The notes: a model not told the origin generated them from the sequence alone. DNA of 64,000 nucleotides from Flavobacterium sp. AED (GCF_000812945.1 NZ_JSYM01000001.1:1736001-1800000), one strand, 5' to 3'. Counted from the first letter of the stretch, positions 1 to 9,207 are shown. Made by a program: numbers and translations.

Positions 1-8
1 TGTCTCAT
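1..8 (-). CDS. rpoD: Start of a leftward gene, probably RNA polymerase sigma factor RpoD (partial)
   Basis: Only the start codon and the next five bases are inside the window; they read Met-Arg-(Gln or His). A purine-rich GAGGAG lies about ten bases upstream of the ATG on the minus strand, a better ribosome-binding site than most genes here have. Flavobacterial RpoD proteins begin Met-Arg-Gln, and the order rpsO, pnp, rpoD is common in this group as I recall it. The identity therefore rests on gene order and two residues, and is an inference. Confidence 0.35.
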
Positions 9-105
9 GTTTTTTTGTCTCCTCAATTTTTAAGTGTACAAGTAGTTATACGTATGGGGTCGATAAAAAGTTACAATAGTTTTGAAAATAATTTAAATAA
101 AAACA

Positions 106-139
106 AAAAACCCGTTTCAAATACATGAAACGGGTTTTT
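106..139 (-). terminator. Intrinsic terminator after pnp
   Basis: A perfect 13-base inverted repeat (AAAAACCCGTTTC and GAAACGGGTTTTT) with an 8-base loop lies 33 bases past the pnp stop codon. It has runs of A and T on the two flanks, so it could stop transcription in either direction. It separates pnp from the probable rpoD start. Confidence 0.85.
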
Positions 140-172
140 CTATAAATAAACCTTTAGTAAACTAAGATCTGA

Positions 173-2308
173 TTACTCTTTTTTCTCCTCGCGTGGAGGT
201 CTTGGCATTAAGGCTTTTCTAGATACTTTCTCTTTACGAGTTTTAGGGTCTAAACCTAGATACTTAATCATGAATACATCACCCATGTTTACTACATCGG
301 CAACATTTTCTGTTCTTTCCCAAGCCAATTCGGAAACGTGAAGTAATACTTCGTTTCCTGGAGCATCAAGGTATTCTACAACTGCACCAAAATCTAGCAT
401 TTTGATTACTTTTACTTCGTAAGCTTCACCCATTTGTGGTTTGAAAGTAATCGATTGGATTTTAGCCAATACCGCTTCAATTCCAGCAGGATCAGTTCCA
501 AGGATTTCGATAACTCCTTGTTCGTTTACTTCGTTGATTACGATAGTTGTTCCAGTAGCTTTTTGTAATTCTTGAATTACTTTTCCACCAGGTCCAATCA
601 ACGCACCAATAAAGTTACCAGGAATTGTTCTTGTGATAATTTTTGGAGCATAGGCTTTAACATCTGCTTTTGGAGCTGCTAAAGTATTGGTTAGAATTCC
701 AAGGATATGCAAACGACCATCTCTGGCTTGAGCCAAAGCAGCTTCCATAATCTCGTATTTCAATCCGTCAATTTTGATATCCATTTGACAAGCCGTAATA
801 CCTTCAGAAGTTCCAGTTACCTTAAAGTCCATATCTCCCAAGTGATCTTCATCACCAAGAATATCAGATAAAACTGCAAAACGATCTCCATCAGTAATCA
901 ATCCCATTGCAATTCCAGAAACAGGACGTATCATTTGAATTCCAGCATCCATTAACGCTAATGTTCCAGCACAAACTGTTGCCATAGAAGATGAACCATT
1001 TGATTCTAATACTTCAGAAACAATTCTGATAGTATAAGGATTTTCAGCAGGAATCATGTTTTTCAAAGCACGTTGTGCTAAGTTTCCGTGACCAACTTCT
1101 CTTCTTGAAGTTCCTCTTAATGGACGAGCTTCTCCTGTAGAAAATGGTGGGAAATTATAATGCAAGTAGAATTTTTCTTCTCCTTGTTCAGATGGTGAAT
1201 CAATTTGGTTTGCTTCTCTAGAAGTTCCTAAAGTTGCAGTTGCCAATGCTTGAGTTTCTCCACGTGTAAACAATGCGGAACCGTGAACTGATGGTAAGTA
1301 ATCTATTTCACACCAGATAGGTCTGATTTCTGTAGTTTTTCTTCCGTCAAGACGTGTTCCTAAATCTAGCGTTACATTACGAACTGCTTCTTTGTTAACT
1401 TTGTAGAAATATTTCCCTACTAAATCACCATTTTCTGCTAATTCTTCTTCTGTAAATAAGGCTTTTACTTCATCTTTAACTTCTGCAAATGCAGCAGTTC
1501 TCTCTTGTTTAGAAGATCCAACTTTTGCGATATCATAAATTTTATCATATGCAGCTGCTTTTACTTTAGCGTAAATTGCATCGTCAGATTTTTCAGTTTC
1601 GTAAGTACGAACTTCTTTTTTCCCAAATGCTGCTGCCAATCTTTCTTGTGCGGCAATTTGAACTTTAATGTGTTCGTGAGCAAATTTAATAGCTTCAACC
1701 ATTTCTGCTTCTGAAATTTCTTTCATTTCACCTTCTACCATTGCGATAGAATCTGTTGAAGCACCAATCATCATGTCGATGTCAGATAGTTCTAATTGTG
1801 CACGACTTGGATTGATGATAAATTTACCATCAATACGACCTACACGAGCTTCAGAAATTAAAGTTTCGAAAGGAATGTCAGATAAAGCTAATGCTGCTGA
1901 AGCTGCTAATCCTGCTAATGCATCAGGCATTACATCTTCGTCATGAGACATTAACTGAATCATAACTTGAACTTCAGCATGATAATCATCTGGGAAAAGT
2001 GGACGCAATACGCGGTCAACTAATCTCATTGTTAAAACTTCGTTATCGCTTGGACGAGCCTCTCTTTTGAAGAAACCACCAGGAAAACGTCCTGCTGCAG
2101 CAAATTTCTCACGATAATCTACCGTAAGTGGTAAAAAGTCAATACCTGGAGTTGCTTTTCTTGAGGATACTACTGTTCCTAAAATAACAGTTTTTCCAAT
2201 TCTTACTACTACAGCACCGTCAGCTTGTTTCGCTAAACGTCCTGTCTCGATTGAGATGCTTCTGCCATCTCCTAAATCGATGTTTTCTACAAATAATTGT
2301 GGAATCAT
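173..2308 (-). CDS. pnp: Polyribonucleotide nucleotidyltransferase (PNPase)
   Basis: PNPase degrades RNA from the 3' end with phosphate, releasing nucleoside diphosphates, and works as a trimer in the cytoplasm. The 711-residue protein has the full family layout: first RNase PH domain (about 10-140), helical linker, second RNase PH domain with the phosphate-binding TSRREVGHG stretch and the acidic [11 protein letters not shown] motif, a KH domain with the IGPGGKVI loop, and a C-terminal S1 domain. I start it at the ATG of MIPQLF; a longer reading adds nine residues that do not look like the family. It lies downstream of rpsO on the same strand, as in many bacteria, with a hairpin between the two genes that may attenuate read-through. 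Confidence 0.97.
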   Translation of the reverse strand: MIPQLFVENIDLGDGRSISIETGRLAKQADGAVVVRIGKTVILGTVVSSRKATPGIDFLPLTVDYREKFAAAGRFPGGFFKREARPSDNEVLTMRLVDRVLRPLFPDDYHAEVQVMIQLMSHDEDVMPDALAGLAASAALALSDIPFETLISEARVGRIDGKFIINPSRAQLELSDIDMMIGASTDSIAMVEGEMKEISEAEMVEAIKFAHEHIKVQIAAQERLAAAFGKKEVRTYETEKSDDAIYAKVKAAAYDKIYDIAKVGSSKQERTAAFAEVKDEVKALFTEEELAENGDLVGKYFYKVNKEAVRNVTLDLGTRLDGRKTTEIRPIWCEIDYLPSVHGSALFTRGETQALATATLGTSREANQIDSPSEQGEEKFYLHYNFPPFSTGEARPLRGTSRREVGHGNLAQRALKNMIPAENPYTIRIVSEVLESNGSSSMATVCAGTLALMDAGIQMIRPVSGIAMGLITDGDRFAVLSDILGDEDHLGDMDFKVTGTSEGITACQMDIKIDGLKYEIMEAALAQARDGRLHILGILTNTLAAPKADVKAYAPKIITRTIPGNFIGALIGPGGKVIQELQKATGTTIVINEVNEQGVIEILGTDPAGIEAVLAKIQSITFKPQMGEAYEVKVIKMLDFGAVVEYLDAPGNEVLLHVSELAWERTENVADVVNMGDVFMIKYLGLDPKTRKEKVSRKALMPRPPREEKKE

Positions 2309-2428
2309 AATTTTAATTCTCTTTAGATTAAACAATGGGTTCTAGTTGTGTTGTAGTTGTTGTTTTGCGTAGTTAATGCCTAAAACCCAATGAAAAACCA
2401 AACTTTTTTATTGTTGTATATAAAAACA

Positions 2429-2454
2429 AAAAGAGGCACTTTCGCACCTCTTTT
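2429..2454 (-). terminator. Hairpin between rpsO and pnp
   Basis: On the minus strand the RNA folds into an 11-base-pair stem with AAAAGAGG against CCUCUUUU, two G-U wobble pairs, and a C-G pair closing a GAAA tetraloop. It begins eight bases after the rpsO stop and is followed by a U-rich stretch. It could be a partial terminator, or an RNA processing site that adjusts pnp relative to rpsO. Confidence 0.7.
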
Positions 2455-2461
2455 ATATTGA

Positions 2462-2728
2462 TTATTTTCTGATATTCAATACTTTGATAATCTCACGATA
2501 TCTGTTGATTTCTGTTTTCTTCAAGTAATCCAACAAAGCTCTTCTTTTACCTACTAGTAATACTAATGAACGCTCTGTGTTATAATCATGACGATTTTTT
2601 TTCAAGTGCTCAGTTAAGTGGCTAATTCTGAAAGTGAATAAAGCGATTTGTGCTTCTGATTTTCCAGTGTTTGTTTTTTCTCCGTGTTTAGCGAAGATCT
2701 CTTCTTTAATCTCTTTAGTTAAATACAT
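2462..2728 (-). CDS. rpsO: 30S ribosomal protein S15
   Basis: This 88-residue protein has the exact family length and recognisable S15 sequence: the early TGKSEAQIA segment, the HLTEHLKKNRHD segment that contacts 16S rRNA, and the LVGKRRALLDYLKK helix near the C terminus. S15 is a primary binder of the central domain of 16S rRNA. A clear flavobacterial promoter lies upstream (2785-2816). The leader between promoter and ATG is about 50 bases, long enough for a control structure, but none is obvious. Confidence 0.97.
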   Translation of the reverse strand: MYLTKEIKEEIFAKHGEKTNTGKSEAQIALFTFRISHLTEHLKKNRHDYNTERSLVLLVGKRRALLDYLKKTEINRYREIIKVLNIRK

Positions 2729-2784
2729 TCCAATATTTGTTTAATGATTTTTATGTATGCCGTACATCTATTGTAAGACGGGTG

Positions 2785-2816
2785 CAAAAGTAAAAAATAA
2801 TTATGACACGAACAAA
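2785..2816 (-). promoter_or_regulatory. Promoter of rpsO
   Basis: On the minus strand the sequence reads TTTG, 20 bases, TACTTTTG. This matches the Bacteroidetes housekeeping promoter (TTG near -33, TAnnTTTG near -7). Transcription should begin near 2779. Confidence 0.7.
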
Positions 2817-2884
2817 ATAAACCTCCCTTATTTTGTGAACTGGCGAAGCAATTATGAATTATGAATTGTCAATTATTTTAAATC

Positions 2885-3340
2885 TTAATACAACTTCGCA
2901 ATTTCCTCATTTACAAACTCTAGAAATTGTTCGTCATCTTTATTAAATGGATTGAGTACATGGCTGTCAATATCAATTTGTCCTATATTTTCTCCATTTA
3001 CAAAAAGCGGAACCACAATCTCTGATTTTACTGTAAAGCTACAGGCAATATAATTGTCTTGTGCTGCAACATCAGGAACTACAAAGTTTTCGTTAGAAAC
3101 CGCCACTTGTCCGCAAATACCTTTTCCAAAAGGAATTACGGTATGATCTGTTTCTGCTCCTACATAAGGGCCTAAGTGTAAAGTTTTAGTTTCCTGATTT
3201 GCAAAATAAAACCCTACCCAATTGTAATAGTCAATAGAGTTACTTAGAAGCTGACAAATAGATAAAAGTTTTTCGTCTCTTGAAAGCGTTGTGTTTAGCG
3301 TGATTTCGGTTACTTTTGGCTGTAATTCTTGAAATGTCAT
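2885..3340 (-). CDS. GAF-domain protein, related to free methionine-R-sulfoxide reductase
   Basis: This is a 151-residue single GAF domain. Two stretches match free methionine-(R)-sulfoxide reductase: GKGICGQVA and the segment ending IACSFTVKSEIVVPLF. Cysteines 76 and 100 sit 24 residues apart, as the two key cysteines of the E. coli enzyme do in my recollection. The third, resolving cysteine expected ten residues before Cys76 is His66 here. The protein may still reduce free methionine sulfoxide with altered recycling, or only bind a small ligand. It is a single-gene unit, back to back with xrtF, with its own TAnnTTTG box upstream. Confidence 0.8.
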   Translation of the reverse strand: MTFQELQPKVTEITLNTTLSRDEKLLSICQLLSNSIDYYNWVGFYFANQETKTLHLGPYVGAETDHTVIPFGKGICGQVAVSNENFVVPDVAAQDNYIACSFTVKSEIVVPLFVNGENIGQIDIDSHVLNPFNKDDEQFLEFVNEEIAKLY

Positions 3341-3360
3341 GGTTTTTATTTATATTTATG

Positions 3361-3368
3361 CAAAAGTA
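3361..3368 (-). promoter_or_regulatory. -7 box upstream of the GAF gene
   Basis: The minus strand reads TACTTTTG, a perfect TAnnTTTG box, 20 bases upstream of the start codon. No TTG was found at the expected -33 distance, so only half of the promoter is supported. Confidence 0.45.
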
Positions 3369-3415
3369 TTTAAAGCAGTTTTTAAAAATTATATAAATTT
3401 GTTAAAAAATAGATT

Positions 3416-3967
3416 TTGAAAAAATATTTTATTCTCTACAAGCCTTTTTTGTTTTTTCTGACTACCTTTTTTTTGACTTACATTGCCCTTACCTTTTTGT
3501 ATCAGGAATATCTTAATAGTTTTGGAGAAAATAAACTGGATAGAATTACCCAATTTGTGGGTCAGAATACCAAACAGGTTATGCAATTGTTCGATAAAAG
3601 CGCTACTGTTGAGGAAAATACTTTAGAACCTTATATTAAGTTGTTTTACAGTCAAAAATATGTAGCTAGAATTATTGAGGGTTGTAATGCCATTAGTGTT
3701 ATCATTTTGTTTGTAGCTTTTATAGTTGCTTTTTCAGGAAAACTAAAAACAACGTTACTTTTTATCTTTGGCGGAAGCGTACTTATTTATGTATTAAATG
3801 TATTTAGAATAGCAATTTTATGTGTTTTGATGTTTAATTATCCAAATCAAAAACAGTTTTTTCACGGAGTACTTTTTCCTTTGTTTATATATGGTGTTGT
3901 TTTTATTTTATGGCTAATTTGGGTTAATAAATTTTCAAGATATGCTTCAAAAACTACTAAAGAATAA
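3416..3967 (+). CDS. xrtF: Exosortase family protein XrtF
   Basis: Exosortases are membrane-bound cysteine transpeptidase-like enzymes thought to cleave and anchor proteins that carry a C-terminal sorting signal. This 183-residue protein has several membrane helices and the expected catalytic triad: Cys90 in EGCNAIS, Arg131 in VFRIAIL and His150 in FFHGVLFP. The start codon is TTG, giving MKKYFILYKPF, which fits the family; the first in-frame ATG is too far in. The next gene overlaps its end by 26 bases and encodes the protein usually found with XrtF, so the pair is translationally coupled. No candidate substrate with a sorting tail was noticed in the window. Confidence 0.88.
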   Translation: MKKYFILYKPFLFFLTTFFLTYIALTFLYQEYLNSFGENKLDRITQFVGQNTKQVMQLFDKSATVEENTLEPYIKLFYSQKYVARIIEGCNAISVIILFVAFIVAFSGKLKTTLLFIFGGSVLIYVLNVFRIAILCVLMFNYPNQKQFFHGVLFPLFIYGVVFILWLIWVNKFSRYASKTTKE

Positions 3968-4385
3968 AGTTAGACTACTACAGTTTGTTGTTTTAGTTGT
4001 ATTTTTAGTGCTAATTCGTGCATTTGAAGATCAATTGTTTTACGACCCTTTTTTGGATTATTTCAAAAACGATTTTACTAATATGCCTTTGCCTAATTTC
4101 AATTCATTTCAGTTGTTTTTGGGATTACTGTTTCGTTATACATTGAATACAGTTGTGTCATTAGGGATAATTTATGTTCTTTTCAAAGATGTACAAATGG
4201 TAAAATTTGCCCTTGTTCTGTATTATTTTTTCTTTATGATATTGATTGCTGCTTTTTTCTATATAATTTTATTCATCAAAGGGCATAATAATTTAGTATT
4301 GTTTTATGTTCGCCGATTTTTGATTCAACCCATTTTTGTTTTGTTATTTGTTCCGGGATTTTATTATCAAAAACAAAATAAGTAA
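3942..4385 (+). CDS. Exosortase F system-associated protein
   Basis: A 147-residue hydrophobic protein with about four membrane helices and a short basic N terminus. It overlaps the 3' end of xrtF by 26 bases in another frame. Position, size and the many aromatic residues match the small membrane protein that accompanies XrtF in Flavobacteriia. Its biochemical role is unknown; it may hold XrtF or a substrate in the inner membrane. The assignment leans on gene order as well as on sequence. Confidence 0.8.
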   Translation: MLQKLLKNKVRLLQFVVLVVFLVLIRAFEDQLFYDPFLDYFKNDFTNMPLPNFNSFQLFLGLLFRYTLNTVVSLGIIYVLFKDVQMVKFALVLYYFFFMILIAAFFYIILFIKGHNNLVLFYVRRFLIQPIFVLLFVPGFYYQKQNK

Positions 4386-4443
4386 TCTTTTTTCTTTACC
4401 TTTAGTATGGATTTAATTTGCTAATTGTCAAAGTTTTAAGAAT

Positions 4444-5274
4444 ATGAAAATTGTCAAGCATTCTGGAAATATTGTAGAATTTAATCCTGATAAACTGAAG
4501 AGTTCACTTTTAAAATCGGGGGCAAGTGCAGTTGTTGTGGAAAATATTTTGCAAACAATTAGAAAACAAATGTACGAGGGTATTTCAACCAAGCATATCT
4601 ATAAAATGGCTTTTGGTTTATTGAAAAAAACGGCTAATTCCCATGCAGCACGTTATAACTTAAGAGAAGCTATACGATTATTAGGTCCAGCAGGTTTTTT
4701 TTTCGAAAAATATATTGGACGACTTTTTGCTTCAGAGCATTATGAAACTAAAACAAACATAACATTACAAGGCAAATGTGTCTCGCATGAAATAGATGTT
4801 TTAATAAAGAAGAATGGCACTATTGCCATGATTGAATGTAAATATCATGCCGGTAGAGATGCTGCTTCTGATGTAAAAGTACCTATGTATATTTTGTCTC
4901 GTTTTAATGATTTAAAAATCAATCAACATCCTATATTTTCTGATAATGATGTTATCTCAAAATGTTGGATTGTTACCAATAATAGATTTACAACAGATGC
5001 TATTGATTTTGCCAACTGTTCAGGCTTGAATTTGTTAAGTTGGAATTACCCAGAAGATAACAATTTAAAAACAAAAAATGACAACAGTTACCTGTATCCG
5101 GTAACATGTTTGACTACTTTGTCACTTGCCGAGAAAGATAAATTATTAATCCTTGATATAATCTTGGTAAAAGAAATAATAAATAATTCCGATTGTTTAG
5201 AAAAAATTGGATTGAGTACATCCCGAATAAAAAATGTATTAAAAGAAGCTTCGGACTTATGTAGATTTATTTAA
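4444..5274 (+). CDS. ATP-cone domain fused to a restriction-endonuclease-like (PD-(D/E)XK) domain
   Basis: The first 85 or so residues form an ATP-cone, the nucleotide-sensing module best known from ribonucleotide reductase. The middle of this 276-residue protein carries a nuclease-type core: Asp118 in HEIDVLI and Glu131-Cys-Lys133 in MIECKYH, the D...ExK pattern of Mrr/type IV restriction enzymes. The last 80 residues are not recognised. No methylase or specificity gene lies near, so it is not an ordinary restriction system. The next gene, 38 bases on, encodes a beta-CASP metallo-hydrolase, so the two may form a nucleotide-controlled DNA or RNA processing pair. That link is inference. Confidence 0.8.
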   Translation: MKIVKHSGNIVEFNPDKLKSSLLKSGASAVVVENILQTIRKQMYEGISTKHIYKMAFGLLKKTANSHAARYNLREAIRLLGPAGFFFEKYIGRLFASEHYETKTNITLQGKCVSHEIDVLIKKNGTIAMIECKYHAGRDAASDVKVPMYILSRFNDLKINQHPIFSDNDVISKCWIVTNNRFTTDAIDFANCSGLNLLSWNYPEDNNLKTKNDNSYLYPVTCLTTLSLAEKDKLLILDIILVKEIINNSDCLEKIGLSTSRIKNVLKEASDLCRFI

Positions 5275-5312
5275 AAAAAGTTCTGTATTATTTAATTTTA
5301 AATTAAAATCAG

Positions 5313-6668
5313 ATGAAAATTAAATTTATTGGAGGCGCAGGAACTGTAACAGGTTCTAAAACATTAATTGAAAGCAACGGAATTAGAATTCTAATAGATT
5401 GCGGTCAATTTCAAGGAATTAAACCGCTGCGGGAACTCAATTGGGAGCCACTACCCATTTTGCCTTCAACAATAGATTTTGTTTTGTTAACTCATGGTCA
5501 TTTAGATCATTGCGGCTGGTTGCCCAGATTAGTAGATCAAGGTTTTAGGGGAAAAATTTATTGTACAAGTCCTACTAAGGATGTCGCTAAGCTAATTTTA
5601 TTGGATAGTGCTAAAATTCAAGAAGAAGAAGCCAAAAAAGCGAATGAAGGAAAATTTTCCAAACATGAAATTGCTCAACCACTTTATACCGTAGCCCAAG
5701 CTGAAAAAGTTTTTCCTCTTTTTAGAGTTATTAAAACCAATGAAGCTATTCCTTTGGACGCTGAAATTAGTGCCGTTTACACGAATGCAGGACACATTAT
5801 TGGTGCCTGTACAATTGAACTGCAGCTTGAGAATAAAATATTGGTTTTTTCAGGAGATATTGGACGTGATAATGATGCGCTTATGTATCCGCCAACAAAA
5901 CCCAAAAGGGGCGATTATATATTTCTTGAAAGTACTTATGGGAATCGATTGCATCCCGATACTGATCCCAAAGACGAGTTGGAAATGTATATTAATAATA
6001 CTGTTCAAAAAGGCGGAACAATCATCATTCCTAGTTTTGCCGTAGAGCGTGCGCAAAGTGTAATGTATCTATTATGGAAACTTAAAACGGAAGGAAGAAT
6101 ACCTAATATTCCTTATATCATTGATACTCCAATGGGAATAAGTGTTTTGGATATTTTTTCCAATAATAGAAAATGGCATAAATTACCAGAGCATGACTAT
6201 GTTGAAATGTGTAATATGTTCACGATGATTGCAGAATATCAAGAAACCATTGAAACTATTTTTAATAAACAATCAAAAGTAGTTATTGCTGCTAGCGGAA
6301 TGGTTACTGGTGGTAGAGTTCTCAGTTATTTAGAACGCTATATTGGTTTGCCCGAAACTACTGTGATTATTATTGGTTATCAAGCTGAAGGAACCCGCGG
6401 AAGAAAATTATTAGAGGGTGCCAAAGAAATTAAAATTCGCGGTAAATATTATCCAGTGTTGGCTACGATATTAGAAATAGAAGGATTGTCTGCGCATGGC
6501 GATCAAAAAGACCTTCTGAATTGGCTGTCAGCTTTAGAAAATAAACCAAAAAAAGTGTTTTTAGTTCATGGAGAGAATGCACCAGCCGATGAACTTCGAA
6601 TAAAAATTCAAGAAAAATATGGGTTTGATTGTAAAGTTCCTTTAATGGGGCAAGAGTTTGAACTTTAA
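5313..6668 (+). CDS. MBL-fold metallo-hydrolase with beta-CASP domain (probable ribonuclease)
   Basis: This 451-residue protein belongs to the beta-CASP branch of the metallo-beta-lactamase superfamily, which cuts nucleic acids with two zinc ions. The zinc motif THGHLDHCG places His61, His63, Asp65 and His66 as ligands. Later ligands are seen in NAGHIIGA and FSGDIGRD, and the beta-CASP and C-terminal motifs in PSFAVERAQ, ASGMVTGGR and LSAHGDQ. Relatives include archaeal and eukaryotic 3'-end processing factors (CPSF73-like) and are usually annotated as RNA-specific exo/endonucleases. It is probably cotranscribed with the ATP-cone nuclease. Substrate unknown. Confidence 0.88.
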   Translation: MKIKFIGGAGTVTGSKTLIESNGIRILIDCGQFQGIKPLRELNWEPLPILPSTIDFVLLTHGHLDHCGWLPRLVDQGFRGKIYCTSPTKDVAKLILLDSAKIQEEEAKKANEGKFSKHEIAQPLYTVAQAEKVFPLFRVIKTNEAIPLDAEISAVYTNAGHIIGACTIELQLENKILVFSGDIGRDNDALMYPPTKPKRGDYIFLESTYGNRLHPDTDPKDELEMYINNTVQKGGTIIIPSFAVERAQSVMYLLWKLKTEGRIPNIPYIIDTPMGISVLDIFSNNRKWHKLPEHDYVEMCNMFTMIAEYQETIETIFNKQSKVVIAASGMVTGGRVLSYLERYIGLPETTVIIIGYQAEGTRGRKLLEGAKEIKIRGKYYPVLATILEIEGLSAHGDQKDLLNWLSALENKPKKVFLVHGENAPADELRIKIQEKYGFDCKVPLMGQEFEL

Positions 6669-6681
6669 TTTTTAACAGAAA

Positions 6682-6716
6682 TTTGATTTTATAGATTGAT
6701 TAAATCACTAATTTTG
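6682..6716 (+). promoter_or_regulatory. Promoter of the HYC_CC_PP / TonB / HMA block
   Basis: TTTG, a 23-base spacer and a perfect TAATTTTG box end only four bases before the ATG at 6721. With the usual start 5-7 bases past the box, the message would begin at or next to the start codon, so it may be leaderless. Confidence 0.55.
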
Positions 6717-6720
6717 CAAA

Positions 6721-7122
6721 ATGAGATTCAAAAAGCACATTAGTATTCTTCTCGCTTTTTTCCTGTTGGTTTCCAATGTGGGATTGGCTTTTGATGTGCA
6801 TTATTGTGGCAATGAAATCGCTTCAGTTTCTTTGAAAACAGACTTCTCATCTCAAAATTCCGAAAAAAAATGTTGTGATAAAGTCGAAAAAAAATCACCT
6901 TGTTGTAAAGATAAAGTGGTTCATTTTCAAAAGAAATCAGATAATGTACTTATAAAAGCATTTTCTTTAAATGCTGATGTGCCATTTTTAATAAAGGAAT
7001 GGAATCCGATTGTTTTTTCTAAAGGTACTATTTTTAAAAGTTTCGAAAATAATTCTTATTACTGCGATGCCCATTCGCCGCCACTTTTTAAGCTTTACAG
7101 CCAATATATTTTCTACGCCTGA
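6721..7122 (+). CDS. HYC_CC_PP family protein
   Basis: This 133-residue exported protein has a signal peptide (about residues 1-23), then the three signatures that name the family: His-Tyr-Cys in DVHYCGN, paired cysteines in KKCCDK and SPCCKDK, and Pro-Pro near the C terminus in HSPPLF. The cysteines look suited to binding a soft metal such as copper. The gene is followed by a TonB-dependent receptor and a heavy-metal-associated protein on the same strand, a trio typical of Bacteroidetes. A role in periplasmic copper capture or sensing is inferred from context; no biochemical role is established as far as I know. Confidence 0.85.
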   Translation: MRFKKHISILLAFFLLVSNVGLAFDVHYCGNEIASVSLKTDFSSQNSEKKCCDKVEKKSPCCKDKVVHFQKKSDNVLIKAFSLNADVPFLIKEWNPIVFSKGTIFKSFENNSYYCDAHSPPLFKLYSQYIFYA

Positions 7123-7141
7123 TTTTAATGTTTTTTAAAAG

Positions 7142-7164
7142 TCAAATCATTTTGTGTGATTTGA
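7142..7164 (+). other. Small hairpin between the HYC_CC_PP gene and the TonB receptor gene
   Basis: An 8-base inverted repeat (TCAAATCA and TGATTTGA) with a 7-base loop is followed by a T-rich stretch. It could weaken read-through into the receptor gene or protect the upstream message. The stem is AT-rich and weak. Confidence 0.35.
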
Positions 7165-7197
7165 AATTATTTTTTATAAACATTAAAATATTTTGCC

Positions 7198-9207
7198 ATG
7201 CAAAAAACAATAACGCTATTTGTTATTATTTTGTTTTCAATTCCGCTTTTTTCTCAAGAAAAGCTGAATGAAGTCAAAGTGATAAAAAAGCAAAAAGGGA
7301 TTCAAAAATCATTTACCGTAACAGGAAATACCACGCTAATTACAAGTAAGGAATTACTTAAAGCAGCCTGTTGTAATCTAGCTGAAAGTTTTGAAACAAA
7401 TCCGTCTATTGATGTCAGTTTTTCAGATGCTTTAACGGGGACTAAACAAATCAAAATGCTGGGATTGACCAGTCCGTACTTAATGATTACCGAAGAAAAT
7501 ATCCCATCAGTTCGTGGTGCTTCACAAGCATACGGATTGTCATTTACTCCTGGAACTTGGGTCGAAAGCATCCAGATTACTAAAGGAGCAGGAAGTGTAG
7601 TGAATGGATATGAAAGTATTTCGGGGCAAATTAATACGGAATTAATTAAACCGATTAATGATATTCCATTTTTTTTGAATGCCTATGGTTCGTCAGATTC
7701 GCGGTTTGAATTAAACACCCATTTCAATAAAAAAATATCAGATAAATGGAGTAGTAGCCTGTTTCTTCACGGGAATACAAGAGTTGCTAAAACAGATATG
7801 AATAATGATGGGTTTTTGGATAATCCATTGGCTAAACAAATTAATATCCTCAATAGATACCAATATTACAATGCCGAAAAAGGCTGGGTGAGTTTTATTA
7901 ATTTCAGGTATATGAATGATAAAAAACAAACCGGAGAGTTGGACTTTAATCCAGATAAAGACAAAGGGACAACCAATTACTGGGGTTCAGAAATAAACAC
8001 GGAGCGATTGGATGTTTCTACAAAAGTGGGGTATGTTTTTAAAGACTTGCCTTATCAGAGTATTGGTTTTCAGAATGCTTTTAACAGCCATAATCAACAA
8101 TCCTATTTTGGTTTGAACCAATACAATATTAAGCAAAGCAGTTATTATTCGAACTTGATTTTCAATTCAATTATCAGCAACACGATGAATAAGTTTGCTG
8201 CAGGTTTGAATTTCACGTATGATAAATACCAAGAATTTGTCAATGTAAATGATTATAGTAGAATTGATAATTCAGTGGGTGCTTTTTTTGAATATACATA
8301 TGATAATGCCGATAATTTCAGCATTATTTTGGGAGGAAGAATTGATAATCACAACCGTTTGGGGACATTTTTAACACCACGATTGCATGTGCGATACAAT
8401 CCTTGGGAAAAAGGAGTTTTACGATTCTCGGCCGGTAGAGGAAAGCGAAGTGCCAATATTTTTGCCGAAAACCAACAACTTTTTGCCAGTTCAAGAACAT
8501 TTGATATTTTAGACTCAAACGGTAAAATATATGGATTGAATCCAGAAATTGCCTGGAATTATGGGGTGAGTTTTGCTCAAAAGTTTTTGCTCTTTGGCAA
8601 AAAAGCCGACGCGGGTTTTGATTTCTATAGAACTGATTTTCAAAACCAAGTAGTTGTTGATGTGTTACAAAGTCCACAGCAAGTGTTGTTTTATAATTTA
8701 AATGGAAAGTCGGTTGCCAATAGTTTGCAACTGGAATTCAATTATGAAATTTTGGATCATTTGAATTTTCGTTCGGCCTATAAATTTTATGATGTAAGGA
8801 CGGATTATATTTCTGGAAATTATCAAAAACCATTGCAGGCTAAACACAGAGTTTTTGGAAATTTAGAATACGAAACCCATATTGGAGAAAAGGGAAAACA
8901 ATGGAAATTTGATTATACTTTCAATTGGATTGGAAAACAGCAATTGCCAAATACAGCAAGCAATCCCATAAATGATAGATTACCGGAATTTTCACCATCT
9001 TATTCGTTGATGAATGCACAAATTACCAGAACTTTTTCTGATAGATTTGAAGTGTACGTAGGTGGAGAAAATATTGGTAACTATACTCAGGAAAAAGCGA
9101 TACTTGGTTCTGATAATCCTTTTGGACCGAATTTTGATACTTCAATTGTGTATGCACCTGTTTTTGGACAAATGTATTATGCGGGATTGCGATTCAAAAT
9201 AAAATAA
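7198..9207 (+). CDS. TonB-dependent receptor, probably for copper or a copper complex
   Basis: An outer-membrane active transporter of 669 residues. It has a signal peptide ending near FSQ, a plug domain (about 40-155) with an unusual Cys-Cys in KAACCNLAESF, and a long beta-barrel ending in an aromatic-rich strand. It lacks the carboxypeptidase-like N-terminal domain of SusC proteins and has no SusD partner, so it is not a polysaccharide importer. Its place between a Cys-rich HYC_CC_PP protein and an HMA-domain protein suggests copper or another heavy metal as cargo. The metal assignment is inferred from neighbours. Confidence 0.85.
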   Translation: MQKTITLFVIILFSIPLFSQEKLNEVKVIKKQKGIQKSFTVTGNTTLITSKELLKAACCNLAESFETNPSIDVSFSDALTGTKQIKMLGLTSPYLMITEENIPSVRGASQAYGLSFTPGTWVESIQITKGAGSVVNGYESISGQINTELIKPINDIPFFLNAYGSSDSRFELNTHFNKKISDKWSSSLFLHGNTRVAKTDMNNDGFLDNPLAKQINILNRYQYYNAEKGWVSFINFRYMNDKKQTGELDFNPDKDKGTTNYWGSEINTERLDVSTKVGYVFKDLPYQSIGFQNAFNSHNQQSYFGLNQYNIKQSSYYSNLIFNSIISNTMNKFAAGLNFTYDKYQEFVNVNDYSRIDNSVGAFFEYTYDNADNFSIILGGRIDNHNRLGTFLTPRLHVRYNPWEKGVLRFSAGRGKRSANIFAENQQLFASSRTFDILDSNGKIYGLNPEIAWNYGVSFAQKFLLFGKKADAGFDFYRTDFQNQVVVDVLQSPQQVLFYNLNGKSVANSLQLEFNYEILDHLNFRSAYKFYDVRTDYISGNYQKPLQAKHRVFGNLEYETHIGEKGKQWKFDYTFNWIGKQQLPNTASNPINDRLPEFSPSYSLMNAQITRTFSDRFEVYVGGENIGNYTQEKAILGSDNPFGPNFDTSIVYAPVFGQMYYAGLRFKIK

